A stretch of 64,000 bases of DNA, from NCBI GenBank assembly GCA_019638395.1, contig JAHBTX010000003.1, positions 1 to 64,000 of the forward strand, in the 5' to 3' direction. Shown here piece by piece: positions 6,236 to 13,596 of this stretch. Position 1 is the stretch's first letter. Each line of letters begins with the position of its first letter. Source of the DNA: Cyclobacteriaceae bacterium (lineage in GTDB: Bacteria; Bacteroidota; Bacteroidia; Cytophagales; Cyclobacteriaceae). The notes beneath the pieces were generated by a model, which saw only the letters and a program-made list of their open reading frames with translations, did no database searches and was not told where the DNA came from. The position numbers were made by a program, and so were the translations under genes.

Positions 6236-8431
6236 TTAATTCGCGTATTCGCTCAAAAACTTCACGCGCATTAGTCGCAGATTATCTTCGGTAAAATCCG
6301 TATCTTCATTTTTTAGTGCATCTACAGCATCTTCAATACTGTCCGTCTCCGATTCTAAAAAATAATCGTATATCTGTTGTTGTTTATCTTCATCTAAAAC
6401 AGAATCGATGTAATAATCCAGGTTTAACTTGGTGCCGGAATAACAGATATTTTCAATCTCAGTCAATAGCTCATCGAAGGTAATGCTTTTCGACTCGGCA
6501 ATTTCGTCTAACTCTACTTTTCGGTCAATTTGTTGAATAATGAAAATTTTAATTTTTGATTTGTTAACAGACGATTTCACTACGATATCTGAAGCTGTTT
6601 CGATGTCGTTTTCGTCCACATAAGTTTGAATTAAATCCAGAAACTCTTTTCCAAACTTATTTACTTTACCCATGCCCACACCGTTTACCGATGCCAATTC
6701 TTCTTTGGTAGTAGGGTAGGTGGTTGCCATTTCTTCCAATGACGGATCCTGGAAGATTACATACGGTGGCAAGTCTTTTTCTTTGGCAACTTTTTTACGC
6801 AGTGCCTTCAGCATTTCAAACAACTTTTCGTCATACGATTTGTTGCTGGCTGCCGGCCGTTCTATCGATTCTTCTTCATCGCCTTCGGTTGTAAAATCAT
6901 GGTCGCGGGCTAATTCTATCGGATGGGGTTTCTTTAAGAAGTTATGTCCTTTGGTGGTAATTTTTAGTACCCCAATGTTTTCAATATCTTTTTCAAGGTA
7001 CTGGTAAATAAGTGCCTGGCGGATTACCGATTTCCAGAAGTCGGCATCTTGTAAATCGCCCTTTCCATAAACAGCCAGACTAAAATGGCCGTAACTTTTT
7101 ACGTATTCATCTTCAGTGCCTCGTATTACATTTACCAGGTGGCTTAATGTAAAACGTTCGTTGGTTTGTTTAGCGGCTTGCAAGGCAAGTGTTACATACT
7201 CGGTTCCGTCAAAGCGCTCGCGTGGGTTGGTGCAGTTATCGCACATGCCGCAATTGGCTTCGGTATATTCTTCACCAAAGTAGTGCAGCAGTTGTTTGCG
7301 CCTGCACACGGGGCTTTCGGCATAAAACTCCATCTCTTGCAAAAGCACCCGTGCATTTTCACGCTCCTGCACGGCTTTGTCTTTATTAAATTTTTCGAGT
7401 TTGTTCAGGTCGTTGTGGCTGTAAAACATCAGGCAATGTCCTTCTAAGCCATCGCGGCCACTGCGGCCGGTTTCCTGGTAATAGCCCTCCAGCGATTTGG
7501 GTACATCGTAATGTACTACAAACCGCACATCGGGTTTATCTATCCCCATTCCAAAGGCAATGGTAGCAACTATTATGTCAACCTCTTCATTTAAAAAGTC
7601 GTCCTGATTTTTCATGCGCACGTCCGGATCTAACCCGGCATGGTACGGTGCAGCTTTAAAACCATTTACGTTAATCAGTTGTGCAATCTCCTCTACTTTT
7701 TTCCGGCTCAGGCAATAGATAATGCCCGACTTACCTTTGTGTTCTTTTAAAAATCGAATGAGTTGTTTCTTGGTTTCTTTTTTGGGGCGTACTTCGTAAA
7801 ATAAATTTTTTCGGTTAAAGGAAGAGATAAACACATCGGCCTCTTCCATTTGCAGGTTCTTCTGTATATCCAACTGCACCTTGGGTGTGGCAGTAGCCGT
7901 AAGCGCAATCACGTTCATATCGCCCAATTGCGCAATCATAGTTTTTATTTTGCGATACTCCGGCCTGAAATCGTGCCCCCATTCCGAGATACAGTGAGCT
8001 TCGTCAATAGCCACAAACGAAACTTTTACTTTTTGCAGAAACTCAATATTTTCTTCTTTGTTGAGCGATTCGGGTGCTACATATAAAAGTTTTACAAGGC
8101 CCGATACACAGTCTTTCTTAAGTCTTGTAATTTCGCCTTTGCTAAGTGTGGAGTTAAGAAAACGTGCATGAATACCGTAGGCATTAAGTTGATCTACCTG
8201 ATTTTTCATTAACGCTATAAGGGGTGAGATAACAATTGCTAAACCATCTTTAACCATGGCCGGCAATTGGTAACACAACGACTTACCTGCACCCGTAGGC
8301 ATAATTACGAAAGTATTTCGCCCACCCAGTATGTTTTTAATTACTGCTTCCTGGTTGCCCCGAAAATTTCCGTATCCGAATATTTCCTTGAGTTTTGCCT
8401 TCAATTCACTTTTCTCTTCTGCCACTAACAT
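6236..8431 (-). CDS. recQ: ATP-dependent DNA helicase RecQ
   Basis: The 731-residue protein is a 3'-5' SF2 helicase of recombination repair. Visible features in order are 'GYGNFRGNQEAVI' (motif 0), Walker A 'MPTGAGKS' (44-51), DEAH box 'AIDEAHCISEWGHDFRP' (from 141), 'ALTATA', helicase motifs V/VI ('ATIAFGMGIDKPDVRFV', 'YQETGRSGRDG'), the RecQ zinc-binding cysteines ('CRRKQLLHYFG', 'CGMCDNC'), a winged-helix region and an HRDC domain (about 530-610). An acidic C-terminal tail of about 120 residues extends beyond the HRDC domain; such tails occur in Bacteroidota RecQ. It is divergent from kdsD. ATG at 8431 is chosen; the first residues are poorly conserved. Confidence 0.95.
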   Translation of the reverse strand: MLVAEEKSELKAKLKEIFGYGNFRGNQEAVIKNILGGRNTFVIMPTGAGKSLCYQLPAMVKDGLAIVISPLIALMKNQVDQLNAYGIHARFLNSTLSKGEITRLKKDCVSGLVKLLYVAPESLNKEENIEFLQKVKVSFVAIDEAHCISEWGHDFRPEYRKIKTMIAQLGDMNVIALTATATPKVQLDIQKNLQMEEADVFISSFNRKNLFYEVRPKKETKKQLIRFLKEHKGKSGIIYCLSRKKVEEIAQLINVNGFKAAPYHAGLDPDVRMKNQDDFLNEEVDIIVATIAFGMGIDKPDVRFVVHYDVPKSLEGYYQETGRSGRDGLEGHCLMFYSHNDLNKLEKFNKDKAVQERENARVLLQEMEFYAESPVCRRKQLLHYFGEEYTEANCGMCDNCTNPRERFDGTEYVTLALQAAKQTNERFTLSHLVNVIRGTEDEYVKSYGHFSLAVYGKGDLQDADFWKSVIRQALIYQYLEKDIENIGVLKITTKGHNFLKKPHPIELARDHDFTTEGDEEESIERPAASNKSYDEKLFEMLKALRKKVAKEKDLPPYVIFQDPSLEEMATTYPTTKEELASVNGVGMGKVNKFGKEFLDLIQTYVDENDIETASDIVVKSSVNKSKIKIFIIQQIDRKVELDEIAESKSITFDELLTEIENICYSGTKLNLDYYIDSVLDEDKQQQIYDYFLESETDSIEDAVDALKNEDTDFTEDNLRLMRVKFLSEYAN

Positions 8432-8459
8432 GGTATCGCTTATAAAATTTTGATTTACT

Positions 8460-8467
8460 TATCTTTG
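8460..8467 (+). promoter_or_regulatory. candidate -7 element of the kdsD promoter
   Basis: TATCTTTG fits the Bacteroidota -7 consensus TAnnTTTG and lies 24 bases upstream of the kdsD start. I do not find a TTTG at the matching -33 position, so the promoter is only partly supported. Confidence 0.45.
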
Positions 8468-8491
8468 AACTTTCGTTAACTGTTTCAACCA

Positions 8492-9460
8492 TTGAATATA
8501 ACAAAAAATATTTCACAAATCGCTAAAGCTGTACTAATAAATGAGGCTAAGGCAGTAGAAAATCTTACTAATTATATCGACAACGATTTCGAGGCGTGCG
8601 TAAGGGAAATCATTCAATGTAAGGGCCGGGTTGTCCTAACGGGCATTGGTAAAAGTGCAATCATCGCCAGTAAAATAGTAGCCACCCTTAACTCAACGGG
8701 TACTCCGGCTTTGTTTATGCACGCTGCCGATGCCATCCATGGAGATCTGGGTATGATTCAAACCAACGACATTGTTATTTGCCTTTCCAAGAGTGGAAAT
8801 ACCCCCGAAATAAAGGTGTTGGTTCCTTTGCTAAAGCGAAGAGGTTCTAAATTGGTTGCGCTGGTAAGTAATAAAAACTCTTACCTGGCTCAGCATGCCG
8901 ATTATGTTTTAAATGCCACTATTGGCGAAGAGGCTTGCCCCAATAACCTGGCCCCCACTACCAGTACCACTGCACACCTGGCCATGGGCGATGCCCTGGC
9001 CATTTGCTTACTGGAACTACGCGATTTTTCGAGCGAAGATTTTGCCCAATACCATCCGGGTGGTGCATTGGGTAAACAACTTTATCTTAAAGTAGAAGAT
9101 GTAATTTCCAACAATCAACTTCCGCGGGTTAAACCCGATACGCTGTTGCGCGATGTGATTATCGAAATTTCATCTAAGCGATTAGGTGCAACGGCTGTTG
9201 TAAACGATGCGTCTGATCTGATCGGAATTATTACCGATGGCGACTTACGAAGGATGCTGCAAAAAGAAAGTAATATTGCAACAATAAAAGCAGCTGATAT
9301 TATGACGCGCACGCCTAAAACTATTGATAAAACTGAGTTTGCGGTAAAGGCTTTGCAGATGATGCAGGAAAACAGCATTTCGCAATTGGTGGTAGTACAT
9401 GGCAAGCAGGTAGCAGGTTTTATTCACCTGCACGATTTATTAAAAGAAGGAATTGTATAA
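8492..9460 (+). CDS. kdsD: D-arabinose 5-phosphate isomerase, KdsD/KpsF family
   Basis: The 322-residue enzyme interconverts ribulose 5-phosphate and arabinose 5-phosphate, the first step towards the KDO sugar of lipopolysaccharide. The SIS domain (about 35-180) shows 'TGIGKSAIIASKIVATL', 'SKSGNTPEI' and the family block 'ACPNNLAPTTSTT'; two CBS motifs follow (about 205-320, 'GIITDGDLRRML'). The frame has a TAA at 8477-8479 and no ATG until about residue 74, so TTG at 8492 is the likely start. manC follows after 22 bases, so the pair probably form one operon supplying sugars for surface glycans. Confidence 0.9.
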   Translation: MNITKNISQIAKAVLINEAKAVENLTNYIDNDFEACVREIIQCKGRVVLTGIGKSAIIASKIVATLNSTGTPALFMHAADAIHGDLGMIQTNDIVICLSKSGNTPEIKVLVPLLKRRGSKLVALVSNKNSYLAQHADYVLNATIGEEACPNNLAPTTSTTAHLAMGDALAICLLELRDFSSEDFAQYHPGGALGKQLYLKVEDVISNNQLPRVKPDTLLRDVIIEISSKRLGATAVVNDASDLIGIITDGDLRRMLQKESNIATIKAADIMTRTPKTIDKTEFAVKALQMMQENSISQLVVVHGKQVAGFIHLHDLLKEGIV

Positions 9461-9482
9461 TTAAAAATATCCCAGCGGGATT

Positions 9483-10559
9483 ATGAATAAAAATCTTTAC
9501 GTAGTGCTGATGGCCGGGGGTGTAGGCACCCGTTTTTGGCCGTATAGCCGCAACAGCAGGCCCAAACAATTTTTAGATGTATTGGGAACCGGAAAAACGT
9601 TGTTGCAATCAAGTTACGAGCGGTTTTTGCCGCTATGTCCACCTGAAAATATTTTGGTTGTTACCAACGAAGAACACGAGGCCATTACACGGCAACAACT
9701 ACCGGGGCTTGCACCGCACCAGGTGCTTACCGAACCTATGCGCAAAAACACAGCTCCGTGTATTGCCTTTGCCAGCCACAAAATCAACAAATTAAATCCC
9801 CATGCAGTGGTAGTGGTTAGCCCTTCCGATCATTTGATACTGAACGAAGCCGATTTTCAACAAACCATTTTAAAGTGTTTGGAAAAAGCACAAGATCAGG
9901 ACAAACTTATTACACTGGGAATTAAACCCACACGCCCCGAAACCGGCTATGGATACATTCAATACCTGGATGGCAAACATGCGCTGAAGAAAGTAAAAAC
10001 CTTTACTGAAAAACCCGAATTAGCATTGGCCAAAACTTTTTTACAAAGTGGCGACTTTCTGTGGAATGCCGGAATTTTTGTGTGGGGAGTGAAAGCAATA
10101 CTACAGGCATTTCAAAAACATTTGTCCGAAATGTCAGAAGTTTTTGATGAAGCCTCGTTGCAGTTTAATACACCATCTGAAAAAGAAGCGCTGCAGAGCG
10201 CGTACGCTCAAACCAAAAATATTTCCATCGATTATGGCATCATGGAAAAGGCCGACAATGTGTATGTGTGGCTTAGTAATTTTGCGTGGTCCGACTTGGG
10301 CTCTTGGAATTCGCTATACGATAACTCTGTTAAAGACGAAAACAACAACGCTATAAGTGGTGAAGCGCTTATTTACGAAACACGCAATAGCGTAATAAAA
10401 GGCCCGAAAGATAAATTGATTGTGGCACAGGGGCTAAACGGCTACCTGATTGGTGCATTCGATAACGTATTTATTGTGTGCGAAAAGGAAAAAGAGGAAT
10501 TATTCCGCAGGTTTGTTAACGATTTAAAAGCAAAAAGTAACGGCAACGATTATCTGTAG
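9483..10559 (+). CDS. manC: mannose-1-phosphate guanylyltransferase
   Basis: The enzyme makes GDP-mannose from mannose 1-phosphate and GTP in the cytoplasm. The nucleotidyltransferase signature 'MAGGVGTRFWPYSRNSRPKQ' starts at residue 10, followed by 'EPMRKNTAPCIAFA', 'SPSDHLI' and 'FTEKP...FLWNAGIFVW'. At 358 residues it is the short monofunctional form without the phosphomannose isomerase domain of the roughly 470-residue enzymes. It is probably co-transcribed with kdsD. The convergent rlmB lies 40 bases away, where AATAGC-N7-GCTATT could form a weak hairpin without a T-tract. Confidence 0.93.
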   Translation: MNKNLYVVLMAGGVGTRFWPYSRNSRPKQFLDVLGTGKTLLQSSYERFLPLCPPENILVVTNEEHEAITRQQLPGLAPHQVLTEPMRKNTAPCIAFASHKINKLNPHAVVVVSPSDHLILNEADFQQTILKCLEKAQDQDKLITLGIKPTRPETGYGYIQYLDGKHALKKVKTFTEKPELALAKTFLQSGDFLWNAGIFVWGVKAILQAFQKHLSEMSEVFDEASLQFNTPSEKEALQSAYAQTKNISIDYGIMEKADNVYVWLSNFAWSDLGSWNSLYDNSVKDENNNAISGEALIYETRNSVIKGPKDKLIVAQGLNGYLIGAFDNVFIVCEKEKEELFRRFVNDLKAKSNGNDYL

Positions 10560-10599
10560 CATGTAAATAGCTTATCGCGCTATTGTGTGGATGTGATCT

Positions 10600-11340
10600 C
10601 TAAGGCTTTCGCTTTTGCCGAACTGCCTCATAAATTGAAATGCCTGCAGCCACCGAAACATTGAGCGAACTTATTTTTCCACTCATCGGGATTTTAGCCA
10701 GTCGGTCGGCATCTTTTAGCAACTGAGGCGAAATGCCGTCTTCTTCTGAACCAACCATCAACGCAAGTGGTGTGTTCAGATCCATATCGTACAACAGATC
10801 GCTGGCTTTTTCGGTACAGGCAATAATCTGAATTCCATTCTCTTTTAAAAACCGAATCGCCCTCTTTATATCTTTTTCCCGGCATACCGGCAAATGACTC
10901 AACGCCCCGGCCGAAGTTTTCATAGCATCGCCTGTAATAGGTGCATTGCCGCTATCGCCCATAACAATGGCATCAAGCCCGGCACACTCGGCCGTGCGCG
11001 CCAATGCACCAAAGTTGCGTACATCGGTTACCCGATCTACAATTAAGAGAAACGGCTCGCGTCCTTCCTGGTAAGCTTTATCTATTATTCCTTCCAGGTT
11101 AGCATAACTTACTGTTGCCAACAAGCAAATTACACCCTGGTGATTTTTTGTTGAAAGCCGGTTGAGCTTTGCCTGCGGCACAAACGTAAACGGAACACCT
11201 TTGCTTTTGGCTACCTGAATCAATTCTTTGATCAGATCATTATTCAAACCAGCCTGTACAAAAACTTTTTCAATTTCGCGCCCTGCACGAATGGCTTCCA
11301 TTACAGCCCGGGTTCCAAAAATCATTTCCGATTTGTCCAT
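10600..11340 (-). CDS. rlmB: 23S rRNA 2'-O-methyltransferase, RlmB/TrmH (SpoU) family
   Basis: The 246-residue protein has an N-terminal substrate-binding domain ('IFGTRAVMEAIRAGREIEKV', residues 7-26) and a SPOUT methyltransferase domain with the three SpoU motifs: 'DRVTDVRNFGALARTAECAG', 'LALMVGSEEDGIS' and 'IPMSGKISSLNVSVAAGI'. Members methylate G2251 of 23S rRNA; some relatives act on tRNA, so the target is inferred from overall length and the N-terminal domain. The start at 11340 is the family start ('MDKSEMIFGTRAV'). Confidence 0.88.
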   Translation of the reverse strand: MDKSEMIFGTRAVMEAIRAGREIEKVFVQAGLNNDLIKELIQVAKSKGVPFTFVPQAKLNRLSTKNHQGVICLLATVSYANLEGIIDKAYQEGREPFLLIVDRVTDVRNFGALARTAECAGLDAIVMGDSGNAPITGDAMKTSAGALSHLPVCREKDIKRAIRFLKENGIQIIACTEKASDLLYDMDLNTPLALMVGSEEDGISPQLLKDADRLAKIPMSGKISSLNVSVAAGISIYEAVRQKRKP

Positions 11341-11378
11341 GAAAAAAATTTAGGCAAAGGTATCATTTTGTAGCACTG

Positions 11379-12548
11379 TTAAAACCGGCTCTTTCGCCAC
11401 AGGTCAATGGTGCTAAACCAGGTTTCAGAAAAGCGCTTGTCGCGCAGCAGCACATAGTGGTGGGGATCATACACGCTGCCCCGCTTTACAAATGTAAACC
11501 GGGTGCGTGAGCTTTTGTAATACCAGGTTTCGGTTCCATCATTCACACTTACTTCATCGGGCAAACCAAAAATAAGATAAACCATGCCTTTATCTGTTTT
11601 CCAACCGTGCTTGTACGATGTAAAATAAATATTAGCCAACTCCACTCTTCTGAAATAACTGCGCATAAAATTTTTAGCCCGATCGCGATCGCCCGTTATA
11701 TCCAATATTATTTTATCAAACTTTGCTTTGTCGGTGCCGGCTCGCATCAACTCAGTATATTCTTCGCCTGTGGTAACATATAATAAGGGTTGCGCCAAAT
11801 CGGTAATTGATGAGAACTTCGGATAGATATCGTTAACGCCCAAATAGGCAAAGCCTTCAGCTGCATTGGTATCGCGCTGAATTAAATACACACCTTGTTT
11901 TTGTGGTGCAAAGGTTGCCCCTGCAGCCAACCGAAAAGTAGAATCATAAAACATAAACCGATCAGTGGCTTCAGCTTGTTCGGCAAATGGCGGTGCGGCC
12001 GGCTTAAAGTCGTTGTAATAAACCGATACAAACAAGGGCGTGGAGCCTTCTGGTTTTACCTGATAGGAATTTTTTATAGCAATAAACTTGCTGTTGACTT
12101 TATTATTAACATTTTCCAGCCACCCGATTTGCGGGTATTTCGGATCAATCTGCCGAAAGTAGGTCCACGTGGTTTTACTTTCTGTATTGGTTACCTTTAC
12201 TACCAGCAGCCACGCTGTGGCGGAGGGCGAAAATATCCAGCTACCTTGTTTTTGTTTTTCGGTTTCGGAAATAATTGTGGGCGATTCTGTGAGCAGGTTT
12301 CCATCGCGCTGGGTGTACGTTTCTCTGCGTTCCCACACAATGGAGTATTTCGATATAGGTTGTTGCCGGGCATCGATGGTATAATCTACCACAACCCGAT
12401 CGGTTAAACGGGCAATAGAAAAGGTTACAGCAATTTCAGCATCGGGGTTGTACCACTCTCTGAAGTTTAAACCGGTAATAGGCTGTGTAAGTGCAATAAC
12501 AGGTGCTAAAAAAAACAGGTATAAAAAAAGTTTCTTCATCTCGCTCAT
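11379..12548 (-). CDS. GWxTD domain-containing secreted protein
   Basis: The 389-residue protein has a signal peptide ('KLFLYLFFLAPVIALTQP') and, in its last 120 residues, the GWxTD block: 'FMRSYFRRVELANIYF', 'HGWKTDKGMVYLIFGLPDEV', 'TETWYY'. This domain is common in Bacteroidota and Acidobacteriota, usually at the end of exported proteins, and its function is not established. Its stop is 38 bases from the rlmB start on the same strand, so the two may be co-transcribed. ATG at 12548 or 12539 ('MKKLFLYL') are both possible. Confidence 0.85.
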   Translation of the reverse strand: MSEMKKLFLYLFFLAPVIALTQPITGLNFREWYNPDAEIAVTFSIARLTDRVVVDYTIDARQQPISKYSIVWERRETYTQRDGNLLTESPTIISETEKQKQGSWIFSPSATAWLLVVKVTNTESKTTWTYFRQIDPKYPQIGWLENVNNKVNSKFIAIKNSYQVKPEGSTPLFVSVYYNDFKPAAPPFAEQAEATDRFMFYDSTFRLAAGATFAPQKQGVYLIQRDTNAAEGFAYLGVNDIYPKFSSITDLAQPLLYVTTGEEYTELMRAGTDKAKFDKIILDITGDRDRAKNFMRSYFRRVELANIYFTSYKHGWKTDKGMVYLIFGLPDEVSVNDGTETWYYKSSRTRFTFVKRGSVYDPHHYVLLRDKRFSETWFSTIDLWRKSRF

Positions 12549-12625
12549 ACTTAAAAACTACTTACTGATTTAGTAAACAACTTGTTTCGTGTTAAAGTTA
12601 AAACGATAATTCTGATAGATTACGT

Positions 12626-12633
12626 TATTTTTG
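12626..12633 (+). promoter_or_regulatory. candidate -7 element
   Basis: TATTTTTG fits TAnnTTTG and lies 17 bases upstream of the methyltransferase start at 12651. No convincing -33 TTTG is seen. Confidence 0.4.
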
Positions 12634-12650
12634 CACCATATTTTTTTTGA

Positions 12651-13427
12651 ATGGCCTCGGTTTATACTACTGAAATAACATCTGAATCTATTCCTTCCGA
12701 TAATCCAATTCACCAACGCTTATTAAAAGCCTATGTGTTGGCTCCGCAATTTGTTTCGGGTAACCTGCTTGAAGTAGGTTGTGGCGAAGGTCGTGGTATT
12801 GATTGGCTGTTACCGGTAGTAAAGCACTATACCGCTATTGATAAGATTGCCCCGGTAATTGCCGGGTTGAAAAAAAAATATCCGCATGCGGTATTTCACA
12901 GTGGCAATATTCCACCGCTCTCGGTTTTTGCTGATAACAGTTTTGATTCGGTGGTGAGTTTTCAGGTAATTGAACACATTGAAGACGATAGCCTGTTTTT
13001 AAAAGAAATACATCGGGTGTTAAAGCCTGGCGGAGTTGCCTTGCTAACTACACCCAATCGTCCGCTTTCGCTTTCGCGGAATCCCTGGCATGTGCGCGAA
13101 TATACGGCCGGTGAATTAACACAATTAGCTAAAAAGTACTTTCAGGATGTAACCATGAAAGGCATTGGTGGAAACGCCAGTGTGTTGGAGTATTATGAAC
13201 GTAATAAAAAATCAGTTGCGCGGCTGATGCGTTGGGATGTGTTTAACTTGCAGTACCGGTTGCCGGCATCGTGGTTGCGGGTTCCTTACGAGTTTATGAA
13301 CCGACTCAATCGTAATAAGTTAAAGCATGCATCAGACGAACTGGTGGCCCGTATTCGCCACGAAGATTATTTATTAGTAGATGATACAACTACTGCGCTG
13401 GATTTGTTTTTAATAGTTCGAAAATAA
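12651..13427 (+). CDS. class I SAM-dependent methyltransferase
   Basis: The 258-residue protein has the SAM-binding glycine loop 'LLEVGCGEGRGIDWL' (about residues 40-54), an acidic post-II residue 'YTAIDKIAP', motif IV 'SFDSVVSFQVIEHIED' and 'EIHRVLKPGGVALLTTPN', which place it in the Methyltransf_11/UbiE-like group. The substrate is unknown. The gene stands alone with a GWxTD gene diverging from it and a DUF2723 gene converging on it; the 169 bases after it (13428-13596) hold no gene or strong hairpin that I can see. Confidence 0.85.
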   Translation: MASVYTTEITSESIPSDNPIHQRLLKAYVLAPQFVSGNLLEVGCGEGRGIDWLLPVVKHYTAIDKIAPVIAGLKKKYPHAVFHSGNIPPLSVFADNSFDSVVSFQVIEHIEDDSLFLKEIHRVLKPGGVALLTTPNRPLSLSRNPWHVREYTAGELTQLAKKYFQDVTMKGIGGNASVLEYYERNKKSVARLMRWDVFNLQYRLPASWLRVPYEFMNRLNRNKLKHASDELVARIRHEDYLLVDDTTTALDLFLIVRK

Positions 13428-13596
13428 TCTCACCCACTGCACCGCTTCAAAAGGCTACCGTTAGGAAACAATCTTTTCATTTTGCTCCGAAGCAGCAGCC
13501 TGCTAATAGAAGTTAAGGTCTGTTTAAATAAGATGGCCCAGCAAGAGCCACCTTCTATGTAAATTGTATCTCATATAGAGCGGAACAAAGTTCAAA